Assembly (NCBI GenBank): GCA_902761905.1
Contig: CACWMK010000040.1
Location: 1 to 61,016 of the forward strand
Direction: 5' to 3'
Source of the DNA: an uncultured Prevotellaceae bacterium
Lineage (GTDB): Bacteria; Bacteroidota; Bacteroidia; Bacteroidales; Bacteroidaceae
DNA: 61,016 nucleotides
The translations under genes were made by a program, and so were the position numbers. Below the pieces are notes generated by a model that was not told the DNA's origin, searched no databases, and saw only the letters and a program-made list of their open reading frames with translations. Positions 1 through 8,800 of the stretch are shown here, in pieces. How positions within the stretch are numbered: position 1 is the first letter of the stretch; every line of letters starts with the position of its first letter.

Positions 1-1
1 G

Positions 2-649
2 GTGATGTGTGGTACACCCAACAAGTGTCGAGCATTCTTTGCCGATGCCGAGAGTGGTCTGGTGAGCCGAGTAACACCTGTGCTTTTGCCTGATATGGTA
101 GGTGCAAAGATGCCAAAGTTTAAGGTGTGGACAAAGGAAGAGGAAGAAAAAGTGAAGCGCCAGTGCCTCTGCTTGATGGACGAGGAGGGCGAGGTGAATC
201 TGCCTCTTATCAATCAGGCCATCGAAGAGTGGGATGAAGGTAAGCGTCAGGAGTATCTGCAGACACTTCGATATTCTGTCGATGTGCTTCGTCGTCGAGC
301 TGCGCTCAATGGTTTTCGTGCCGGCATCATCGCCTATCTTCTCGAAGGTCGGCAGGAAACAGAGCGAGCCATCAAGTTTGCCGTGTGGTATGCCGAGCGT
401 TGTTTTCATTATCAGTTGCTGATTTATGGCAACAAGATTGATGCTCTGCGTGATGGAGCAATCAGTGCTCAGGCCTCAAAGGGAAACATCCGCTATCTGG
501 ATGCTCTGCCCAAAGAATTCTCCAAGGAAGATCTGGTAAATCTGCGTCTGGCAAACGGCGAATCGGCAGTAGTAAAGACCATCATCTGCCGTTGGGTGAA
601 GGAAGAGAAAATCGTAAAGATTGACACCAACCTCTGGCAGAAATGCTAG
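2..649 (+). CDS. C-terminal part of a DUF3987-like (primase/helicase-type) protein, 5' partial
   Basis: The reading frame is open to the left edge, so the true start lies outside the window; the first codon seen (GTG) is only the edge. The visible 215 residues begin with a GTPNK segment followed by FFADAESGLVSRV. That resembles the stretch of DUF3987 proteins where an ATPase core passes into a helical tail. The rest is charged and helical (KEEEEKVKRQ, RAIKFAVWYAERC) with no signal peptide or membrane segment. DUF3987 proteins are often found in Bacteroidota accessory or mobile islands, next to VirE-N domains or primases. No integrase or repeat is visible here to confirm that context. The gene ends at a strong hairpin shared with the convergent esterase gene. 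Family assignment is by general resemblance only. Confidence 0.55.
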   Translation: MMCGTPNKCRAFFADAESGLVSRVTPVLLPDMVGAKMPKFKVWTKEEEEKVKRQCLCLMDEEGEVNLPLINQAIEEWDEGKRQEYLQTLRYSVDVLRRRAALNGFRAGIIAYLLEGRQETERAIKFAVWYAERCFHYQLLIYGNKIDALRDGAISAQASKGNIRYLDALPKEFSKEDLVNLRLANGESAVVKTIICRWVKEEKIVKIDTNLWQKC

Positions 650-671
650 AGGTATGGTGATTCTGAATAGA

Positions 672-707
672 AAAATGCCCCGCATCGACATCGATGCGAG
701 GCATTTT
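672..707. terminator. Bidirectional hairpin terminator between convergent genes
   Basis: The arms AAAATGCC-C-CGCATCGA and TCGATGCG-A-GGCATTTT pair over 16 bp with one A/C bulge around a 2-nt loop. The A-rich left and T-rich right flanks suit termination in both directions, for the DUF3987-like gene ending at 649 and the esterase gene ending at 724. Confidence 0.85.
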
Positions 708-723
708 CTTATGTAATTTTTCT

Positions 724-2169
724 TTATTCCTTTATCGCCTTTGCTATTATTTCGGCCATCTTCTTGGCACCTTTGCCGTCGGGGTGGATACCATCCTCTA
801 CCACCTTATCGCCATCGTTCTGCATCAGTGTGTGCAGGTCGATTATCTGCAGACCATACTGACGGGCAACTTCCTGCTGGATGGGGATAATCTCATCGGT
901 GATTACCTTATCATTGATGTTCCAAGTGGGCTTGAAAGCTGGAATTGGAGTACAAAGCAGAATCTTTGGACCTGCGGGCTGAGCTGCGGCCTTTGTCTTC
1001 TTGCCCTTCTTCTTGGCGGGTTGTGCCAGGTCGGGACGCAGGGTGAGAATCATCTGCTGAAGGTCCTGCTTGAACTCAGCGCCATACTGCCAGTTCTCAG
1101 GCTTCGAGTCGTTGGTACCAAGTTTGATTACTACCACATCGGGCTTAAATGCCAGCGCGTCGCGCCAGGCCATCTCGTTCATATATGGGAAGTCGCCCTT
1201 ATTAAGCAATGTGCGCGAGGAGACACCGAAATTCTTAACCCAATAGCCATCGCCCAGCATCCCCTGAAGCTGTGCAGGATAGCCAAACTTGGTGCGCATA
1301 TCTATTCCAAAGCCATCGGTAATACTATTTCCGATACAAGCCACACGGATAGCGTCCTGCTTAGGAGCAGGGATAGACTTGAGCCAGCTGCCAAGGTCTT
1401 GCAACATCTGGTCGCGATACTTGAACCAAGTGCCAAATCCAAAACCATGATCACCCGAGGGGTAGATAAACAGGCTGCACTCGTTGCCAGCATTACGCAT
1501 AGCCGAGTAATACTGCACCCCATTGGTAACTACCGGCACCAGTCTATCATCATTGGCACTGATTATGCAAGCAGGAGGCGTGAGGTGACTGCGAACTGCA
1601 TTCTGTGTAGAGTACTGTCCCACAAGTTTTGAATCCTTATACCCCTCTTTGCCCAGGAAATTGATGCACGACCACTTGTGCGATACGCGCTCGTCCATAG
1701 ATATCACCGGATAGAAAAGTATTGAGAAGTTAGGACGCACCTCGTATGGTGACATAGTAGAGATGACCGATGACAGGTGTCCACCGGCCGAGAATCCCAT
1801 GATACCTACATCGTTAGGATTGATATTCCATACCTTAGCCGAATCGCGCACAGTGCGGAATCCCTGCTCTACATCGCCGATGGGAATAGTACGATCACCA
1901 AAAGGCAATCGGTAATTTACCACGAAATAGGCAATACCTTGTTTATTAAGCCACTCGGAAGCCAAATAACCTTCGTGCGTATTCGAAAGCATCGAATAGC
2001 CACCTCCTGGCACACCTACAATTGCTCTGCCTGAGGGTTTCTCTGGCAGGAAACAAACCATCTGAGCCTTTCCGTCATCGGTTAGGTTCAGCGTAAACTT
2101 TCTTGCGGTCTGTGCATGCATGGTTATTGCAAGCATCATCAACCCTGAAATGAATAGTTTTCTGTTCAT
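724..2169 (-). CDS. Two-domain carbohydrate (acetyl) esterase: alpha/beta-hydrolase plus SGNH hydrolase
   Basis: 481-residue exported esterase. The start is placed at the ATG at 2169, which opens a clear signal peptide ending MHAQ-T; longer in-frame starts would put 50 unrelated residues in front. Residues about 25-265 form an alpha/beta-hydrolase with an oxyanion GGG motif (55-57), nucleophile elbow GFSAG (Ser127) and likely Asp208 and His241. Residues about 272-481 form an SGNH/GDSL domain with IGNSITDG (Ser282), GTND (351-354) and DGIHPDGKG (Asp459, His462). A Lys/Ala/Pro-rich insert (about 383-399) looks like a surface loop. Such double esterases in polysaccharide loci remove acetyl groups from hemicelluloses, which fits acetylated mannan here; the exact substrate is inferred. 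It is on its own minus-strand transcript, divergent from the aldolase and GH9 genes, with a -7 box at 2229-2236. Confidence 0.8.
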   Translation of the reverse strand: MNRKLFISGLMMLAITMHAQTARKFTLNLTDDGKAQMVCFLPEKPSGRAIVGVPGGGYSMLSNTHEGYLASEWLNKQGIAYFVVNYRLPFGDRTIPIGDVEQGFRTVRDSAKVWNINPNDVGIMGFSAGGHLSSVISTMSPYEVRPNFSILFYPVISMDERVSHKWSCINFLGKEGYKDSKLVGQYSTQNAVRSHLTPPACIISANDDRLVPVVTNGVQYYSAMRNAGNECSLFIYPSGDHGFGFGTWFKYRDQMLQDLGSWLKSIPAPKQDAIRVACIGNSITDGFGIDMRTKFGYPAQLQGMLGDGYWVKNFGVSSRTLLNKGDFPYMNEMAWRDALAFKPDVVVIKLGTNDSKPENWQYGAEFKQDLQQMILTLRPDLAQPAKKKGKKTKAAAQPAGPKILLCTPIPAFKPTWNINDKVITDEIIPIQQEVARQYGLQIIDLHTLMQNDGDKVVEDGIHPDGKGAKKMAEIIAKAIKE

Positions 2170-2228
2170 AGTTCTATTTTCATTATTGTTATTAGGACAT
2201 ATACATACTTTAATGATTAATTTGCGTG

Positions 2229-2236
2229 CAAAAATA
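2229..2236 (-). promoter_or_regulatory. -7 box for the esterase gene
   Basis: Read on the minus strand this is TATTTTTG, an exact TAnnTTTG match, 60 nt upstream of the esterase ATG. A TTGG lies roughly 20 bp further upstream as a weak -33 candidate. Confidence 0.5.
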
Positions 2237-2279
2237 CAAAATTCATTCCAAGATAGCAAATAAATAGCGAAACTTTGTG

Positions 2280-2287
2280 TAATTTTG
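2280..2287 (+). promoter_or_regulatory. -7 box for the threonine aldolase gene
   Basis: TAATTTTG matches TAnnTTTG and lies 32 nt before the ATG at 2320. No convincing -33 TTTG is seen at the right distance. Confidence 0.45.
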
Positions 2288-2319
2288 CCGTCGAAATAGC
2301 AAAAATAACTAATAAGCAT

Positions 2320-3348
2320 ATGATATCATTTGAATGTGATTACAACAATGGGGCACATCCCAAGGTATTAGACAACCTCATCAAATACAACGATGCGAAA
2401 CCTACACCATACGGTTTTGATGAGTTTAGCGAGCGCGCAAAAGAGCGCATCCGCGTAGCCTGCGGACTGCCTGATGCCCAGATTTTCTTTCTGACTGGCG
2501 GTACCCAGACCAATGCCACCACCATCGACTCGATGCTATATCAGTACGAGGGTGTGATTTGTGTTGGCAGCGGTCATATCAACGTACACGAGGCCGGTGC
2601 CGTGGAGTTTACCGAGCACAAAATCATCACCATCGCCGACAACAACGGCAAGATGGAGGCCAAAACACTCGACAAGTATCTCGACGACTATATGCACGAT
2701 GGCAACAAGGACCACGCAGTACACCCTGGACTGGTTTACATCACATTCCCCACCGAGTTCGGAACCCTTTATACAGCCAAGGAGCTCGACGACATCTACC
2801 AGGTATGTCAGCACTATGAAATACCACTTTATATAGATGGTGCCCGTTTAGGTTATGGCCTGATGGCCGAAGAGAACGATATCACCCTGCCCTATCTGGC
2901 CCGCCACTGCGATGTGTTCTACATCGGCGGAACCAAGATTGGCGCACTGTGCGGCGAGGCAGTAGTGTTTACTCACCAAAATGCTCACAAGCATTTCTTC
3001 TCTATCCAGAAACAGCATGGTGCAGTAATCGCCAAAGGAGCTCTTATCGGACTGCAGTTCGATGCTCTGTTCACCGACGACCTCTACTTCAAGCTCTCTG
3101 AACATGCCATCAAGATGGCTATGCGCATGAAGCAGATATTCATCAAGAAAGGCTTCGAGTTCTATGTCGACTCACCCACCAACCAGCAGTTTGTAATTAT
3201 GGACAACACACTGGTTGAGGCACTGAGTCAGAAGATGAAGTTCACTCATTTCGGTCAGACCGATAAGTATCATACTATCTGCCGCTTTGTAACTAGCTGG
3301 GCCACAACCAGCGAGGAGCTCGATGAACTTGAACAGATTCTTGGCTGA
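2320..3348 (+). CDS. ltaE: Low-specificity L-threonine aldolase (PLP-dependent)
   Basis: 342-residue cytoplasmic fold-type I PLP enzyme of the threonine aldolase/beta-eliminating lyase family, cleaving L-threonine or L-allo-threonine to glycine and acetaldehyde. Visible marks are the N-terminal FECDYNNGAHPKVL segment, a GGTQTN phosphate-binding loop, the IDGARLGYG strand with the PLP-ring Asp, and the IGGTKIGALCGEA segment with the Schiff-base lysine. The length is normal for the family. The start is the ATG at 2320: the longer frame begins inside the promoter. It is preceded by a good -7 box and followed 37 nt later by the GH9 gene, so the two may be co-transcribed. There is no obvious metabolic link to polysaccharide use; it is probably a housekeeping gene caught between PUL genes. 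Confidence 0.9.
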   Translation: MISFECDYNNGAHPKVLDNLIKYNDAKPTPYGFDEFSERAKERIRVACGLPDAQIFFLTGGTQTNATTIDSMLYQYEGVICVGSGHINVHEAGAVEFTEHKIITIADNNGKMEAKTLDKYLDDYMHDGNKDHAVHPGLVYITFPTEFGTLYTAKELDDIYQVCQHYEIPLYIDGARLGYGLMAEENDITLPYLARHCDVFYIGGTKIGALCGEAVVFTHQNAHKHFFSIQKQHGAVIAKGALIGLQFDALFTDDLYFKLSEHAIKMAMRMKQIFIKKGFEFYVDSPTNQQFVIMDNTLVEALSQKMKFTHFGQTDKYHTICRFVTSWATTSEELDELEQILG

Positions 3349-3385
3349 CAAGACTATGATATTACCAACCAATAAAACAATAACA

Positions 3386-5743
3386 ATGAAAAGAAATCTC
3401 TTCGCAGCGCTTACAGCAGTCATGCTCGCACTGCCTGCCAACTGTTTGGCAACAAAACTCTTAGGAGTAAAAGTTATCGACAAGGACTATCTAATGGTCC
3501 ATTTCCGCGATGGCGAAGTACACTATCGCGACAACGGCACTGGTCCCAGTGCTTATCTAGGGCATTCATTCTCTGAAGGCGACGACACGCTGGTGGTATT
3601 CGGCGAGAAACTCAAGGCCGAAGTAGCCCAGAAGGTCGGACTGTGGACTATCACATCGGCCGACGACAAAGCATTCGGCAAGGCTCAGCCCCTGGCCGTT
3701 TGGCGCAAGTCAAAGCCAATGAACTTCGACAACACACTTACTGCCGAACTAGACCATTGGCTGTTTCTGCAACTACCCAAATCGATGAAACAGGGTTGCA
3801 CATATCGGGTAGCTATCCCTGCTGGTATAGGCACCGATACTAAAGAGACATCGATCCGTTTCGACATCTGGAACTGTATGTCGGAGGCTGTTCATGTAAA
3901 TATCATCGGTTACTCACCACTCGAGGCCAAGCACGCTGCCGACCTGTATCAGTGGTTGGGCGATGGCGGACAGCGCGACTATAAATCACTCGAAGGCAAA
4001 GGCGTGTGGCTCTACAACGTCAACACCAAGAAGAAACAGAAGGTGGGCACCGTAAAGTTCTGGCAGCCAGCTTCAGCATCGGCCAACGAAGCAGGTGGCA
4101 AAAGCCTCATCGGTACCGATGTATGGAACATCGACTTCAAGTCTACCAAGCCAGGTTGCTATCGTCTGGTAGTAGAGGATGTAGGCTGCAGCATGGACTT
4201 CGAGATCAGAAACGACATCTACTACGAGCCATTTCGCTATTCTGTTCGCGGCTACTACTACATGCGCCTTGGCGAGCCCATCGACCCAGCCCATGTTACC
4301 CCCATACCACGTCAGCCTCAGTTCATTCCCGAGACCGATCCTAAGGGCTTCACTGTATATAAAACCGACTTCCATCCTTGGAGCCCAGGTTGGCGCGAAC
4401 TGCACACCGACGTATGGGACGAGCCCCACTTCAAGCAGCTCAAGCAGTCTATCTTCTGGCAGCACCGTCTGCCTGGCAACCCTGTAAACCTGGATGTAAA
4501 GGGCGGACACTCTGATGCATTCGACTGGGACCGCCATCTGGCTCACGTCAGCAACATCTACGACATGCTGTTGCCATACATCCTTTCGGGCGGCAAGCTC
4601 AACGAAGACCAGTTGGGTATCCGCGAGAGCGGAAACGGCATACCCGACCTCCTAGACGAGGCCCGCAACGAGGTTGACTTCTTCCTATCCATCCGCGATG
4701 GCGAGGCTTACTCGCAGGGTGTTACCAATCCTTGCAACGACTGGAGTGTCATGTTCCAGGCAGGCTGCACCACCATGGCAGCATGGGCCAACGCAGCCAA
4801 CTGTGCCATTATGGCCGAGGCATTCCGCCTGAACCATAACGACTCTCTGCGCCAGTACTATACCGACGAGGCTATCAAGGCCTTCCGCTTTGCTTCGCGT
4901 CAGGACAATCAGCAGCTCGACGATCTGCAGGACGTAGGTTCTATGCAAATGCGTGGCCGCGACTTCCGTCAGATGGCGGCCGCATTCCTCTACAACCTCA
5001 CAGGCGACGAGCAGTGGGAGCGACTGATGGTCGACGAGAGTATGATTAAGGACGCCAAGTCGCAACTGTTCAGCAAGGGCCGTCACGGGTTCTTCGGCGT
5101 AGGTGTGATGCACGAGGAAGGCAAGAATCTGGTTCCATTCTGCCAGTATTGGGCTGCAGCCGCTTACCTCACTTGTCCGCAGCCTCGCCACTACGGCGAG
5201 TTCTATCAGAACCTGAAGGCTTGTGTAAACGCTCAGGCTAAGGATTACAACTATGGTCATGTAGCCAATCGTCCCAGCCGTCGTGCTGCTAACGATAGCC
5301 GTTGGCAGACATCACAGAATGTACAACTGGTAATGCTGGCCCACTATATCGCCGACAAGGCCACCCGCAAACAGCTTGAGAACATCATGTATACCGAGGC
5401 AGGTTGGGCACTGGGCCGCAACCCAGGCAACATCGTTGAGATGACAGGACTGGGCGAGCGCCACATCACCGACGTATACTCTACCGGCCGCAACGATGGC
5501 GATCCAGGCACACATCCTGGTCAGACACCATTCAACGGCACCGAGACATGGTCGCCCGGCCACAATGGTGGCGATGCCCGCGAGATACTAAAGTACTGCT
5601 ATCCCGACTGGAACAATGGAGGCTGGCCCCGTCAGGAGTCGTACTTCAACCAGCGCTACTTCTGGGTAAACGGCGAGTTCACCCCACGCGAAACCATGCG
5701 TGGCAAGATGGCTCTTCTGGCTTACCTTTATGCCATCAGATAA
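3386..5743 (+). CDS. Glycoside hydrolase family 9 enzyme with N-terminal Ig-like domain
   Basis: 785-residue exported protein. The ATG at 3386 opens a signal peptide (MKRNLFAALTAVM... ending near NCLA); the longer frame has no signal. Residues about 25-290 look like the beta-sandwich that precedes GH9 modules (CelD-type N-terminal domain). From about 295 the (alpha/alpha)6 GH9 module begins at SVRGYYYMRLG. The catalytic DAxD motif is at about 375-378 (SDAFDWDRH), followed by GIPDLLDEARNEVDFFL. Further on are GRNPGNIVEMTG and a C-terminal Glu in GEFTPRETM as candidate acid. GH9 enzymes are mostly endo-beta-1,4-glucanases. In this locus a role on the glucose-containing backbone of glucomannan or on xyloglucan is inferred. 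With no lipobox, a periplasmic location is likely. It ends before a hairpin terminator. Confidence 0.8.
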   Translation: MKRNLFAALTAVMLALPANCLATKLLGVKVIDKDYLMVHFRDGEVHYRDNGTGPSAYLGHSFSEGDDTLVVFGEKLKAEVAQKVGLWTITSADDKAFGKAQPLAVWRKSKPMNFDNTLTAELDHWLFLQLPKSMKQGCTYRVAIPAGIGTDTKETSIRFDIWNCMSEAVHVNIIGYSPLEAKHAADLYQWLGDGGQRDYKSLEGKGVWLYNVNTKKKQKVGTVKFWQPASASANEAGGKSLIGTDVWNIDFKSTKPGCYRLVVEDVGCSMDFEIRNDIYYEPFRYSVRGYYYMRLGEPIDPAHVTPIPRQPQFIPETDPKGFTVYKTDFHPWSPGWRELHTDVWDEPHFKQLKQSIFWQHRLPGNPVNLDVKGGHSDAFDWDRHLAHVSNIYDMLLPYILSGGKLNEDQLGIRESGNGIPDLLDEARNEVDFFLSIRDGEAYSQGVTNPCNDWSVMFQAGCTTMAAWANAANCAIMAEAFRLNHNDSLRQYYTDEAIKAFRFASRQDNQQLDDLQDVGSMQMRGRDFRQMAAAFLYNLTGDEQWERLMVDESMIKDAKSQLFSKGRHGFFGVGVMHEEGKNLVPFCQYWAAAAYLTCPQPRHYGEFYQNLKACVNAQAKDYNYGHVANRPSRRAANDSRWQTSQNVQLVMLAHYIADKATRKQLENIMYTEAGWALGRNPGNIVEMTGLGERHITDVYSTGRNDGDPGTHPGQTPFNGTETWSPGHNGGDAREILKYCYPDWNNGGWPRQESYFNQRYFWVNGEFTPRETMRGKMALLAYLYAIR

Positions 5744-5768
5744 TCCTACCATTCTGACGCTTAAATAA

Positions 5769-5795
5769 ATAATCCCCGCTTTTGGCGGGGATTAT
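5769..5795. terminator. Hairpin terminator between convergent GH9 and sensor genes
   Basis: A perfect 11-bp stem, ATAATCCCCGC / GCGGGGATTAT, with a 5-nt loop lies 26 nt after the GH9 stop and downstream of the minus-strand sensor gene. The T-run is weak on both sides, but the position suits a shared terminator. Confidence 0.75.
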
Positions 5796-5800
5796 CAGTA

Positions 5801-5875
5801 TTAATACATGATAGCAGTCCAACCTCCGCCACTACTCAGACGAATGGCAAAGCGGTCGGAGCTTATTTTCTGATA
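5801..5875 (-). pseudogene. Possible vestigial C-terminus of a carbohydrate-active enzyme
   Basis: On the minus strand, in another frame than the end of the sensor gene and running past its stop, a short open stretch reads SDRFAIRLSSGGGWTAIMY and then a TAA at 5801-5803. The RLxxGGGWxA pattern followed directly by a stop resembles the extreme C-terminus of some exported Bacteroidota glycosidases. It has no start of its own and may be chance; see the finding. Confidence 0.25.
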
Positions 5876-8800
5876 TATTCCGAAGGTAGACATCCATACT
5901 CATCCTTAAAGTATTTAGAGAACTGCTTAGGTGAGAACCCGACAGTATAGGCCACCTCAGATATGTTGGTACGTCCTTGATCCAGCAAGGCTTTGCCTCG
6001 TTTGATACGGATAGTACGAATGAACTCGATAGGCGATTTGCCTGTAATGGCCATCAGCTTCTTGTAAAGATGACCACGAGACAAACCAACAGCTGCACCA
6101 AACTCCTCAACCGAGAACTCCGAATTGTTCATCTGCTCTTCAACAGCCTTGATTGCTTTCTCAATCAGCTCCTCATCAAGCGAGCTGACAGTTATCTCAC
6201 TGGGGGCTATCTCCGGCTTTTCGCTGAAAGCACGATGACTGTTGGCAGTCCACTCCAGAATTTTTTGAATACGCAGTTTCAATATACTGAGATTGAAAGG
6301 TTTGGTGATATAATCATCAGCACCATCCTTCAAACCTGTGATAATATTATCCTCGGTGGACTTAGCCGTGAGCAGGATAACCGGAATATGCGAGAAACTG
6401 ATGTCGGTCTTGATTCTATTACAGAGTTCAAGACCATTCATCTCAGGCATCATAATATCGCTGATAACGATGTTGACATGACTGACAGCCAGTACTTCAA
6501 GTGCATCTTTGCCATTGGCTGCCGTCAGAACATGATACTGATCGTTAAGACATCGCTCCAAGAACATGCAGAAATCATGGTTATCCTCAACAATTAGAAT
6601 GGTGGTCTTGTCTTCTGGTTTTACAATCTCGCCTTTGACATCTGATGCACCAGTTGGCACAATAGAGTTGCTTTCTGCATGAGTATTTCCTACTGGTATC
6701 GTTATGGTAAATACCGTTCCTTGCGGATGATTATCCGCTACAGCAATCTCGCCTTGATGCATGGCAACATACTCTTTTACGATATGCAGTCCGATACCAC
6801 TACCGATATACTCTGTGTCGTTTGACTCTTGATAAAAACGATCGAAAATACGATGTTTATTCTCATCTTTAATACCGATGCCCGTATCAGCTATCTGCAG
6901 TACCATGTTCTGCCCCTCCCGACCTACAGTCACAGAAATACTGCCTCTTACAGAGTTGTATTTGAAAGCATTCGAAAGCATATTCATCACCACCCTGCGC
7001 ATCTTACTTTGGTCGAAATCCATCTCGATGCTGGGTGAATTGATTTTCAGATTCATCACCACCCCCCGACTCTCTGCGTAATACTTGAAACTTTCGACAA
7101 TCTTACGCAGGAACTCGATGAAGTCACCATGCGACAGATGCAGTTTCTCATTACCTGCATCAAGCTTTCGCATATCAAGCAGTTGTGTTACCTCGTCCAT
7201 CAACATGCGCGCATTGCGCCACACCAAATCCAACTCTACCCTTATAGATTTCTCCAGCTGGCCTGCCAGTAGTTTCTCCAGGGGGGTGATGATAAGCGAC
7301 AACGGCGTCTTCAAGTCATGACTGATATTGGTAAAGAACCTCATCTTGTTGGCCTCCATCAGGTATTGCTGCTCCAGCTCCATTTCCAACTTCTGCTGTG
7401 CGAGCATCCTCTGATGCTTCTTTTGTAGCTGACGAAGATATAGATACACACCGATGATTATCAGCAGTAGGTAGCAGATATAAGCAGACATAGAGCGCCA
7501 GAAAGGCGGTTTTACATGAATGCATAGCACCGATGGCTCGCTGGTCCACCCGCCCAGATCGGTAGCCTTCACTTCGAGCGTATAGGTTCCTGGAGCCAAC
7601 GCATTAAAGTTGATACGATTGCCTGGCAGAGCTATCCAACGGTCGTTCACCTCTCGCAGACGGTACAGATAGTGTATCTTGTGCTTCTTGTTATAGTTCA
7701 TGGCCGACACATCAATAGAGATATTATTCTGATCGTAGCTAAGCGTTATGCTATTTGACAATTGTAGGTTACGATTCAAAATGCCACTCTTATCACCAAC
7801 CTCTATCGGCTGATTTCCAACAATAAGCGCTGTAAACATGATATGCGTAAGAGGATAGTCGGTAGGCAACAAATTATTCTTGATTCTTATAAGACCATTA
7901 TTGCTTCCAATCAGGCACACACCTGTTGATGTCAGGCACACAGCATCGTTGTTGAACGCCGCTTTTTCCAACCCATCTTCCTCGAAAAAGGGTATACACA
8001 CAAAGGAATAGCCCCCATCATCAGATTTAGTGGTTTTGACAAATGTTAAGCCATTATCAGTACTAACCCACATATTCAGCTCCCTATCACCTAGAACAGC
8101 CCTGACAAAGTTATTCGACAGGCCATCCTCCTCAGTAAGTGAGAACAGTGTATCGCGAGCTTCATCATATATTTTCAGACCAGTACGGGTGCCGATCCAT
8201 ACCAATCCCCTTTCATCCTTGTCGAGCGAAGTAATAAAATCATCTGTCAGCTTCTGCGTGCTGCTGTTCTGCTCACGAAAAGCCTTTGCTTTGATATCGA
8301 AGACATAAAAGCCTGTACTTGTGCCTACATACAGGTTGTTATGATTGTCACAGTGCAGACTGGTAATACTGCTTGTACGCAGCACAGAGTTATCCATGGT
8401 GTAATGTGCCGTAGTACCATCTGAACACAAACAAACGATGCCGTTATTGATAGTACCCAACCATAGATTCCCATATTCATCCTCGGCCATACAGCGCATG
8501 AATGTTGCTGCAGCACCTGCAGTCTGATATTTCACGAATTGCCGTCCATCGAAATACAAGATACCATCTCCATAGGTACCGATCCACAGGCGACCTGCAT
8601 GATCGGTCAACGAACATGTCACCAAATTAGAAGCAAGATTACCCTTCGCTTTATTATAGTAGGTGAGGCTGCCCGTCATTGTCATCATGGCTATTCCTTC
8701 GCCATCGAATCCTATCCAAAGGTTTCCTTTCGGATCTTCAGCAATACAGCTAATGTCTTCGTTACCTTGAAGTCTTGTAAGTTCGAAGGAATGTGGAGTC

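Noticed and set aside
2-649. Prophage or conjugative element at the left edge
   Set aside because: Only one partial DUF3987-like gene is visible, with no integrase, relaxase, att site or tRNA junction in the window.
694-1632. 312-codon open frame opposite the esterase
   Set aside because: It runs through the SGNH domain on the other strand with low-complexity Leu/Cys composition. The esterase motifs decide the strand.
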